DNA from: Gammaproteobacteria bacterium
GTDB taxonomy: Bacteria; Pseudomonadota; Gammaproteobacteria; Xanthomonadales; SZUA-36
Direction of reading: 5' to 3'
Assembly: GCA_030428105.1 (NCBI GenBank)
Contig: JAUIBE010000002.1
Location: 1 to 64,000 of the forward strand
Length of the DNA stretch: 64,000 nt
This document shows, piece by piece, positions 33,524 to 40,463 of this stretch. The notes beneath the pieces are model-generated. The model had not been told where the DNA came from. It ran no database searches and saw only the letters and a list, made by a program, of their open reading frames with translations. How positions within the stretch are numbered: the first letter of the stretch is position 1; every line of letters begins with the position of its first letter. The translations under genes and the position numbers were made by a program.

Positions 33524-36124
33524 ATGAAGTTCACCCTCAAGGACTATCAGGATGAGGCCGTCCGCGACGTTCTAGACCGGCTGGTGAAGGCCCGGAAGCG
33601 CTGGAAAGAGGACCGTGATCCTCACGGATTCTCTCTAACCGCTACCACAGGTGCCGGTAAGACCGTCATGGCTGCCGCTGTCTTCGAAGCCCTGTTTCAT
33701 GGTGATGACAACTATGAATTTGAAGCTGATCCAGGCGCTGTTGTGCTGTGGTTCAGCGATGATCCATCCCTGAATGAGCAGACCAGGTTCCGGCTCCTGG
33801 AAGCTTCTGACAGGCTGAATTCAACTGACCTCATCGTGGTGCAGAATACCTTCAACCAAGTGAAGTTCGAACCTGGGAAGGTGTACTTTCTCAATACGCA
33901 GAAACTCGGCAAGAAAAGCCTGTTAGTGCGTGGTCACGACCCGGATGAGGAAGAGGAACGGTATGGACGACTCCTGCCGGAAACTCGACCTGATCTACGC
34001 TCATTCACCATCTGGGACACGATTCAGAACACGATCGACGATCCTGACCTGACTTTGTATCTGGCTCTCGATGAAGCCCATCGAGGTATGAAGGAGCCAA
34101 CCAGTGCAGACAGGACCGAGAAGACCACTATCGTCAGGCGGCTGATCAACGGCTCAGGCGCAGTACCGCCCATGCCAATCGTTTTGGGCATCTCAGCTAC
34201 GATCGAACGCTTCAACAAGGCGATGGAAGGAGCACAAAACCGTACCACCATGCCGTCGGTCTTAGTGGACTCTGCCAAGGTCCAGGAATCCGGTCTGCTC
34301 AAAGACACCATCATTCTGGATGTTCCCGAGGGTGTCGGCAGCTTTGAAACAGTGTTGGTTAGGCGAGCCACGGACAAGATTAAAGAACTCAGCGAGGCAT
34401 GGGGCGAGTACGCTGAGCAACAGGGTTCAGGGGACGCAGTGAAGCCGCTGATGGTGCTGCAAGTACCAAATACACCCAATCCAGACGATATCGGTGCAGC
34501 CTTGGATACCATCTACGAGCGTTGGCCTGACCTGGCTCCAGACGCCGTTGCTCATGTGTTCGGGGAGCACACGACTCAAACCTTTGGCAGGCACACGATC
34601 CCGTACATTTCTCCTGAGCGGGTGCAGGAATCCACCCATATCAGGGTTCTAATCGCCAAGGATGCGATCAGCACCGGCTGGGACTGCCCCAGAGCGGAGG
34701 TGATGGTCTCATTCCGTCCTGCCCAGGATCGGACCCACATTACGCAACTGCTAGGCCGCATGGTCCGTACGCCCCTTGCTCGCCGTATTCCGGGCAACGA
34801 CCGACTCAACTCTGTGGACTGCTTGCTGCCCTTGTTTGACAAAGCCACCGTTGAGCGTGTCGCCAATGCACTGATGGAAGGCAGCGCCGCTGAAGGCGAC
34901 ACCGGATTGACTGGCAGACGGGTGCTAATCAATCCGGTGGAGATGCTGCCCAATCCAGCAATCTCTCAAGACGTATGGGACAGCTTGTTGGCTTTGCCCT
35001 CCCAGGCACTACCCCAGAAGGGAGCCAGGGCTATCAAGCGCCTGACGCTCCTGGCTCATGAACTGGCAGTAGATGACCTGCTCAAGGATGCCGGCAAGCT
35101 CGCCCATGCTGAGATGCATAAAGCCCTGGACGCTGCACAGGTTCGCTACGCACCCGAGATCAAGGAGGCACGACAGGCCGTTATGACCGTAGAAGGAAGC
35201 ACCGTAACGGCTGATCTCGGTGTACGGGAAATGACTTTCGATTACTTCGTTGAGGCCGCCGATTTCGCGGTAATCGAGGATGCGTACCGGCGTAGCGCAA
35301 GGGTTCTCAGCCCTGACATCGCACGGACCTATGCAGAGCATCTGGCGAAGAAGAACACGACTGCCGGAAACAAGGAAGACGCCTTGATGGAGGCTCACAC
35401 CGACATCGCGGCTCTTGGGCTGGTTCCGGACATCCGAATTTACATCGACGACGAGGCTGAAAAGCTCACCAAGAAATGGCTAACAGCCCATAGGGTTTCA
35501 ATAAAGGGATTGAACGACGAGCGGCAAGAGGCTTATCGCCAGGTTCAAATGATGAGCACAGACCCACAGGACATCGACTTGGCTCAGCCCAAGTCCTGGA
35601 TGGAGGCCACAACCGCCCGAGAAGCAGACGGAAGCGAAACGCCCCTCCCGGTGTACACAGAGCACCTAATGAGCGACGACCAGGGGAAGTTTCCGGCAGA
35701 ACTCAACACGCTGGAACAAAAAATACTGCAAACTGAATTCCAGCGGAGCGGGTTCAAAGCCTGGTACAGAAATCCATCCCACCCAAGCCAAGATTCGTTT
35801 GGAATCGCCTACGAACAGGACAAGCGAGTCAAGATCGTCAGACCGGATTTCATTTTCTTTTCTGAGCAGTCGGACGGGACGATTGTTGCTGATCTGATCG
35901 ACCCTCACGGCACTCACCTAGCTGATTCCCTTCCGAAGGCACAGGGAATGGCCAAGTACGTTGAATCGCACCCGAAGGCGTTTCGCCGCTTTGAGCTAGT
36001 TGATGAAATTGACGGACAGATCAAAGTTCTAGACCTTACAAAGGAAGAAGTGCGGGAAGCGGTATTAAAAGCGACCGAGCTGAAGCCCGTGTACACCGGC
36101 AGCAAAGCCATGGACTACCAGTAG
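33524..36124 (+). CDS. res: Type III-like restriction subunit (DEAD/DEAH helicase, Res)
   Basis: 866 residues. Walker A ATTGAGKT at 40-47, DEAH at 183-186, a later ISTGWDCPRAEVM and QLLGRMVRTP, which are superfamily 2 helicase motifs. A coiled, helical middle section is followed by a C-terminal region with RPDFIFF and VADLIDPHG (around residues 770-800). In a typical type III nuclease domain this would be P-D...(D/E)-x-K; here the Lys is not visible (DLIDPHG). So cleavage may use a variant site or another domain. With mod it should restrict unmodified phage DNA; it is among the strongest defence genes in the island. Confidence 0.85.
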   Translation: MKFTLKDYQDEAVRDVLDRLVKARKRWKEDRDPHGFSLTATTGAGKTVMAAAVFEALFHGDDNYEFEADPGAVVLWFSDDPSLNEQTRFRLLEASDRLNSTDLIVVQNTFNQVKFEPGKVYFLNTQKLGKKSLLVRGHDPDEEEERYGRLLPETRPDLRSFTIWDTIQNTIDDPDLTLYLALDEAHRGMKEPTSADRTEKTTIVRRLINGSGAVPPMPIVLGISATIERFNKAMEGAQNRTTMPSVLVDSAKVQESGLLKDTIILDVPEGVGSFETVLVRRATDKIKELSEAWGEYAEQQGSGDAVKPLMVLQVPNTPNPDDIGAALDTIYERWPDLAPDAVAHVFGEHTTQTFGRHTIPYISPERVQESTHIRVLIAKDAISTGWDCPRAEVMVSFRPAQDRTHITQLLGRMVRTPLARRIPGNDRLNSVDCLLPLFDKATVERVANALMEGSAAEGDTGLTGRRVLINPVEMLPNPAISQDVWDSLLALPSQALPQKGARAIKRLTLLAHELAVDDLLKDAGKLAHAEMHKALDAAQVRYAPEIKEARQAVMTVEGSTVTADLGVREMTFDYFVEAADFAVIEDAYRRSARVLSPDIARTYAEHLAKKNTTAGNKEDALMEAHTDIAALGLVPDIRIYIDDEAEKLTKKWLTAHRVSIKGLNDERQEAYRQVQMMSTDPQDIDLAQPKSWMEATTAREADGSETPLPVYTEHLMSDDQGKFPAELNTLEQKILQTEFQRSGFKAWYRNPSHPSQDSFGIAYEQDKRVKIVRPDFIFFSEQSDGTIVADLIDPHGTHLADSLPKAQGMAKYVESHPKAFRRFELVDEIDGQIKVLDLTKEEVREAVLKATELKPVYTGSKAMDYQ

Positions 36125-36238
36125 CCATGCTGATCACTGATTTGGAGTCCACTAGTTCATAGGGACTAAAGCAGGGATCAAAAATGAACCCGTCCAAGCA
36201 TCTCAGTCACAGCACGCGCATTTGAGGAAGTAACGACA

Positions 36239-36862
36239 ATGAACATGGCTGAATACATAAAAGAGGTTGAATATGCCGTAACAAACTTGATTCCGGTTAT
36301 CTGGACCGAGCACGAACAAATTGAAGCTCTTGAGTCTCAAATTAGCTCGTTGGCTCCCGTAGTTGAACAAAACTACAACCGTGCCTTAGAGATACAACAA
36401 CACGCAGATGATCCCGACGATTTGATGATGGGTGTTGGGATGTATTGGGACACCTACTTCAACGAGGACAAGGATCTTTATCACAAGGATCAAGACCGGC
36501 AGAAATTAGCAAATCAAATCGCCACTCATTCATTCTCAGTCGCAGCTCTGTCCGGCGATTTACTTCAATACGCAAAACAGGGGATTTCATTTGTTCATGG
36601 AGACCTTGGCTCCTGTCCCAGCGGCCGTTCGGTCGGCACGTTGCCGCTAAAAACCATAATTTGGCAAGGTCGTAACCAAACAATGCACTGGGAAGAAAAA
36701 AACCCCCATCCCCCGGTGAGAAGTTGTTTCGACACTCTTGCTAGAAACGTCGACACTAAATTTTCCAAGTACACCAGAGAGAATATGGCATTCGATGTTA
36801 TCCAATTGCTTGGCTGGAAGTCGTTCGTTGATTTCAAGAAGGACTTGATGTCATTGGTATGA
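36239..36862 (+). CDS. HEPN-motif protein, candidate RNase toxin
   Basis: 207 residues from ATG 36239 with GAGGAAG eight bases upstream. Mostly helical. Residues 145-150 read RNQTMH, an R-N-x3-H pattern, the HEPN ribonuclease signature, embedded in IIWQGRNQTMHWEE. HEPN proteins cleave RNA in many toxin and phage-defence systems. N-terminal helices (TEHEQIEALESQISSLAP) may pair with a partner. No other family is recognised. Its neighbours are a restriction-modification pair and an Mrr-like nuclease 37 bases downstream, which could be its partner. The call rests on the motif and context only. Confidence 0.55.
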   Translation: MNMAEYIKEVEYAVTNLIPVIWTEHEQIEALESQISSLAPVVEQNYNRALEIQQHADDPDDLMMGVGMYWDTYFNEDKDLYHKDQDRQKLANQIATHSFSVAALSGDLLQYAKQGISFVHGDLGSCPSGRSVGTLPLKTIIWQGRNQTMHWEEKNPHPPVRSCFDTLARNVDTKFSKYTRENMAFDVIQLLGWKSFVDFKKDLMSLV

Positions 36863-36899
36863 ATTCATTGGTCAAGATTCGGTAACGAAAGACGCGAAC

Positions 36900-37934
36900 A
36901 TGGGAATCGATAAACACCTCGAGCTGATTCGCCGAATGGAAGAACAGCTACGGCCGACAAAACGCTTCCTTGATCTGCTGGAGGAAACGGCAGCGATTCA
37001 AAAACACATTGATTTGGTCAATTCATCTGAAGCAATGACCTCGTCAAATGCGTTAGCTCGGCTAGCTAGAGAAGCAGCTAAGCAACAATCCCTGTTTGCT
37101 GGCCTGGGCGGCACCTATGAGCTTATGGAACAGACCAGGCAAATGAGCGCGTTGCCGCATGACCAACTCGCGTCCTTCAACTCCGCGCTTGAATCTGCCA
37201 CTTCAACAATCAATCAGTTTCAATCTCAACAAATTGAACAGCTAGCTGCATTTGAAAAAGTTATATCTGGAGCAATGCCACACTTTTCTGCCATGGGGAA
37301 CCTTTTCCGGGCGGGAGACCAGTTTGCCGAGTTCGTGATACCGGCACATAGGGTTGTCGACCTTGCAGCAGAATTGAGGATCGACATTGACTTGAGTGTT
37401 GCGGGCCTTGAAGGCGGTAGAGATGGGGAGGATGAGGACGAGTCTCCGATAATCTTGCCAGAGGAAGTTCGCCAAAGCCTGATTGAGGTAAGGGGAATCC
37501 CGGCATGGTTATTGACCTTGATCCTGCGTGACCCAGGGCGCGTGCTAAGAGGACTGAACTGGCGTCAGTTCGAAGAATACATTGCTCACTTATGTGAGCA
37601 ATTGGGCGGAACTGATGTTTATCTCACGAGAAACACTAGCAAAGGTGATCATGGTCTCGACGTGGTTGGGCAATTCGTTGTTGACGAGATAACTACGGTT
37701 TTCGGATTCCAGTGTAAGAAGTATGACGAGAACCGGAAGGTCAAAGGAAGTCACGTTAGGGAATTGAGTGGTGCACTTTCCCTTGGCCCCCATGGTGCGA
37801 CGCGCGGAGTTCTCTGCACCACCTCCAGTTATGAGCCGCAGGCGCGAGAATACTTCCTTCAGAGCGTTGAGTTGGATGGTTGGGAGCCAGGCGATTTCGC
37901 ACGATTTATGAGCGGACAGCGAGCCTTTAGTTGA
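36900..37934 (+). CDS. Coiled-coil plus Mrr-type restriction endonuclease
   Basis: 344 residues. The first ~150 residues are helical and Gln/Ala-rich (TSTINQFQSQQIEQLAAFEK), suggesting a coiled coil or oligomerisation arm. The C-terminal ~130 residues form an Mrr/PD-(D/E)xK nuclease: NWRQFEEYIAHL (Glu 225/226), GDHGLDV (Asp 254) and FQCKKYD (Gln 271, Lys 273). This is a full Mrr catalytic set, cutting modified or foreign DNA. An acidic stretch DGEDEDE (about 175-181) separates the two halves. Only 37 bases follow the HEPN-like gene, so they may form a two-gene module. It is followed by direct repeat A. Confidence 0.75.
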   Translation: MGIDKHLELIRRMEEQLRPTKRFLDLLEETAAIQKHIDLVNSSEAMTSSNALARLAREAAKQQSLFAGLGGTYELMEQTRQMSALPHDQLASFNSALESATSTINQFQSQQIEQLAAFEKVISGAMPHFSAMGNLFRAGDQFAEFVIPAHRVVDLAAELRIDIDLSVAGLEGGRDGEDEDESPIILPEEVRQSLIEVRGIPAWLLTLILRDPGRVLRGLNWRQFEEYIAHLCEQLGGTDVYLTRNTSKGDHGLDVVGQFVVDEITTVFGFQCKKYDENRKVKGSHVRELSGALSLGPHGATRGVLCTTSSYEPQAREYFLQSVELDGWEPGDFARFMSGQRAFS

Positions 37935-37957
37935 AGGTTCGCGGGGTAGCGGAAAAG

Positions 37958-38156
37958 TACTCATCTGCCTGCGGAGCCAGTAACTGCGAAATCCAAAGCC
38001 ACAATCAATCCGCCCCCCCGGGGATCGAAATCCATTCCTCAATTTGACCCACCCCCCACCTCTATCGGCTAGGCACAGACCCGCCTATCGACTCAAAATA
38101 ATCGCGGGTTACGCGCCAATTCCTTCGAAACGTTTCTCTTCGTCGTGTAATCTCGA
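37958..38156 (+). repeat. Diverged direct repeat A (~200 bp) after the Mrr-like gene
   Basis: Begins TACTCATCTGCCT, has TAACTGCG at +23, AATCCAA and ATCAA at +46, then TTACGCGCCAAT at 38109-38120 and ends TAATCTCGA at 38148-38156. The same ordered blocks, with identical spacing in the first part, recur at 40044-40235. No gene is seen inside. The rest of this 314-base gap up to 38248 is AT-rich promoter sequence. Confidence 0.7.
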
Positions 38157-38213
38157 GTATGTTCTAAGTAGCCAATAAGCAGTGTAATAATTATCTAAAT
38201 CAACATATAAATG

Positions 38214-38242
38214 TTGAAATATATAGTTAGTAACTCTATTAT
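38214..38242 (+). promoter_or_regulatory. Promoter predicting a leaderless ATPase mRNA
   Basis: TTGAAA at 38214-38219, a 17-base spacer, TATTAT at 38237-38242. A start site six or seven bases after the -10 would fall on the ATG at 38249, and no Shine-Dalgarno sequence precedes that ATG. Confidence 0.6.
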
Positions 38243-38248
38243 TTGGTA

Positions 38249-39427
38249 ATGATTCACAGATACCTTTTTAAAAATTTCTTCTCGTTTGCTGAGAAAACTG
38301 AAGTTTCTCTTGGCGTGAGTAAGCATGTCCCCAATTCGGACTCAGTAGCGATGAGCGAAGTTGGTGTCAGGCTGTCAAAACTCATGGCTGTCTTGGGCCC
38401 AAATGCTAGCGGCAAGACCAATCTCTTGAAGCCACTGGCTTTTATTAGGTGGTTCGCTTTGAATTCTTTCCATGCGCCTGCCGATCAGCCCATTCCCATA
38501 CAACCTCACCTGCAACACCGGGAAGAAACATCGGAATTCGAAATTGTTTTCGACTTCGAAGGCACCCAATGGAAGTACCAACTGGAGTTAACAAGTGAGC
38601 GCGTAATCCTAGAGGCGCTGTTTCGAAAGGTTGACCGGTACAATTACGTATTTACTCGTGAATGGATTGCGGAGGACAAGACCTACTACATCAAACAGCA
38701 GGGTTTTGGCATGGATCAGAGGGAGGCAGAAAAGGTTCGAGAAAATGCATCGTTGATTTCAACTGCGGCACAATATGGTGTTGATTTGCCCTCACGATTT
38801 CTTGGCACGTCTCTATCTACCAATATCGATTTCAGCGGTAGAGTGCGGGAATCAATACTGCCAAACAGTCAAGTGGCTGGCTTTTATCATGAGAATCCCC
38901 GTTACACAGAAAAAATGGTTGAATTGCTCAAAGAGTGGGACCTCGGACTGGATGATGTTGCGATTCGTGAATACGTACCAGATCCGAGCAAACCGAAGGA
39001 CACTCATCACTACATGGTTGGTATTCATGAGAACAGCAAAGGCCGATTCGAACTTAATTTTTTTCATGAATCCAGTGGCACTCAAGGCGCTGTGAGCCTG
39101 CTTTCAAAGATTTTGCCAGTACTTGAATATGGCGGTGTGGCGGTAATTGACGAGCTGGAAGCAGACTTGCACCCTCACATGCTACCGCACGTGCTGAACT
39201 TGTTTTTGAACCAAAGCACCAATCCTCACAACGCCCAGATACTTTTCACATGTCACGCTGCGGAGGTTCTGAACTTGCTTCACAAATGTCAGGTGTACCT
39301 AGTGGAAAAGGATGAAACCTATTCAAGTATTGCTTGGCGGTTGGATGACGTAAAAGGCATTCGGGTAGACGATAATCTGTACGCCAAGTACATGGCCGGC
39401 GCGTATTCTGCTGTGCCGGAAATCTAG
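38249..39427 (+). CDS. ABC-type AAA ATPase (RloA/AbiLi-like), defence module
   Basis: 392 residues from ATG 38249. Walker A GPNASGKT (50-57), signature-like HESSGTQ (near 274-279), Walker B VAVIDELE (297-304) with a D-loop ADLHPHM, and a switch histidine in FTCHAAEVL (336). This is the compact AAA_15/21-type ABC ATPase without transmembrane parts, as in RloA, AbiLi, OLD and the PARIS ATPase AriA. The long insert between Walker A and the signature probably senses phage or recruits the partner. The TOPRIM gene starts seven bases after the stop. A leaderless promoter precedes it, and it lies between two direct repeats. Confidence 0.8.
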   Translation: MIHRYLFKNFFSFAEKTEVSLGVSKHVPNSDSVAMSEVGVRLSKLMAVLGPNASGKTNLLKPLAFIRWFALNSFHAPADQPIPIQPHLQHREETSEFEIVFDFEGTQWKYQLELTSERVILEALFRKVDRYNYVFTREWIAEDKTYYIKQQGFGMDQREAEKVRENASLISTAAQYGVDLPSRFLGTSLSTNIDFSGRVRESILPNSQVAGFYHENPRYTEKMVELLKEWDLGLDDVAIREYVPDPSKPKDTHHYMVGIHENSKGRFELNFFHESSGTQGAVSLLSKILPVLEYGGVAVIDELEADLHPHMLPHVLNLFLNQSTNPHNAQILFTCHAAEVLNLLHKCQVYLVEKDETYSSIAWRLDDVKGIRVDDNLYAKYMAGAYSAVPEI

Positions 39428-39433
39428 TCGTCA

Positions 39434-39937
39434 GTGGCTCGCCGCAGACACATTCGACAAGTCAAAACGACACTTATTGTTGTTGAAGGTTTTGCCGACA
39501 AGGCGTTCGTCGAACACTTAAAGAACCTTTACAACACGCGAGGATGTGGCGTCAGAGTGAAGATCAAGAACGCCAAGGGGAAAGGATCTAATAATGTTGT
39601 CCGGCAAGCTATCAACGAACAAGCAGCTTATGACTCACGCGCGGCATTCTACGACTCAGACATTCCGCTGACGCAGACTTTGAGAAGAAGGTCGGATCAA
39701 AAAAATATTTCGCGCATCGAGTCCACTCCTTGTCTGGAAGGGTTATTACTGACAATTCTTGGTCATCGGGTGCCTCGGTCGAGTGAGGAATGCAAAAGAG
39801 ACTTTGCTGCAATCCTGGGCGGAGCTGATCAATGCAAGAAAGAAAGCTACGGGATGTTTGATAGGGCAATACTCGAAGCCCGGCGGCGTACGTTGCGTGA
39901 GCTCGATTTGCTTTTAAGGATGTTGGAAGGTAACTGA
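39434..39937 (+). CDS. TOPRIM nuclease (RloB/AbiLii-like), defence effector
   Basis: 167 residues from GTG 39434. TOPRIM elements: LIVVEGFADKAF (Glu 18) and AFYDSDIP (Asp 74, Asp 76, D-x-D), then SRIESTPCLEGLLLTILG, which resembles the S-N-P-C-F-E-x-W-x-L stretch of RloB-like proteins. The paired ATPase would activate it to cut nucleic acid and stop infected cells. It is shorter than PARIS AriB and closer to RloB/AbiLii. The seven-base gap to the ATPase gene indicates one mRNA. The family name is by motif recall; alternatives are other small TOPRIM nucleases. Confidence 0.7.
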   Translation: MARRRHIRQVKTTLIVVEGFADKAFVEHLKNLYNTRGCGVRVKIKNAKGKGSNNVVRQAINEQAAYDSRAAFYDSDIPLTQTLRRRSDQKNISRIESTPCLEGLLLTILGHRVPRSSEECKRDFAAILGGADQCKKESYGMFDRAILEARRRTLRELDLLLRMLEGN

Positions 39938-40043
39938 AGGACAGCTCGTAGAATGACCTAAAAAGTAGGCCAAGGCCCTCTGCTGAAGTTTGGAGATTGC
40001 CCCTGCGCACAGGCGCGGGGGCAGTGGTGGGATTTAGGGAAAC

Positions 40044-40235
40044 TACTCATCTGCCTACGAGTCCACTAACTGCGCAATCCAATGCTAGGATCAAAGCCCC
40101 CCCCGGGGGGCGCAACCCCCAATATGCACCGGACTCGCCCCACCTGATTGTCACCTCCACAGTACTTACCCGCCTTCCGATTCAACAATTACGCGCCAAT
40201 GGTTAGGAACGCCCCGCATCGCCACATAATCTCGA
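40044..40235 (+). repeat. Diverged direct repeat B (~190 bp) after the TOPRIM gene
   Basis: The same ordered blocks as repeat A: TACTCATCTGCCT at 40044-40056, TAACTGCG at 40067-40074, ATCAA at 40090, TTACGCGCCAAT at 40189-40200 and TAATCTCGA at 40227-40235. The first 50 bases keep identical spacing to A; the rest has diverged by substitutions and small indels. Its end overlaps the hairpin at 40227-40290. Confidence 0.7.
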
Positions 40236-40290
40236 CGTGGAACTCATCGTGAAATACGCATCACGAATTGAGGTAATTCCATCGAGATTA
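40227..40290. repeat. Long imperfect hairpin/cruciform
   Basis: Nested arms: TAATCTCGA (40227-40235) with TCGAGATTA (40282-40290); TGGAA with TTCCA (40277-40281); CTCA with TGAG; TCGTGA (40247-40252) with TCACGA (40261-40266), around the loop aatacgca. Total span 64 bases. There is no T-run on either side, so it is not a simple terminator. Confidence 0.65.
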
Positions 40291-40337
40291 CCTCTAAAAA
40301 ATACAATCATTACCCCTAAAAAATGCAGGGAGTATTG

Positions 40338-40425
40338 CGGCCAATTGCACTCTGGGGGACCGGCTAATTGCACTCTGGCGCTGGACAAATTGCATCCTGG
40401 AAGCCGGACAAATTGTATCCTGGGG
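40338..40425. repeat. Four 22-23-bp iteron-like direct repeats
   Basis: The core AATTG-(C/T)-A-(C/T)-(T/C)-CTGG appears with AATTG at 40343, 40366, 40388 and 40411 (spacing 23, 22, 23). The first two units read CGGC(C/T)AATTGCACTCTGG; the last two read GGACAAATTG(C/T)ATCCTGG. The phasing of about two helical turns suits multiple protein-binding sites, as at IS21-type ends or iteron origins. Confidence 0.7.
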
Positions 40426-40463
40426 TAGCGAAAACCAAGAACAAACATATATTTTTTGGTAGT

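Larger units (their letters stand above)
39938..40463. other. 526-bp non-coding right end of the island
   Basis: It holds repeat B, a long imperfect hairpin and four iteron-like repeats, listed separately. A 63-codon open frame at 40237-40428 runs across these repeats and is not credible. The tail 40430-40463 is AT-rich and leads into the 3' end of the RND gene on the other strand. No attachment-site match to the left end could be found by eye. Confidence 0.5.

Noticed and set aside
37958-40290. Integron attC sites
   Set aside because: The R'YYYAAC/GTTRRRY core pairs expected of attC could not be found, and the integrase present is of the phage type.
40338-40425. CRISPR array
   Set aside because: The units are contiguous, 22-23 bp, without spacers and there are no cas genes.
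40237-40428. 63-codon open frame at the right end of the island
   Set aside because: It crosses the hairpin and the four direct repeats, which explain its repeated peptide; no start signal.
29050-40463. Direct repeat marking attL/attR of the island
   Set aside because: Comparison of the phosphatase 5' end with the right border by eye showed no convincing shared core, so the right junction is not placed.
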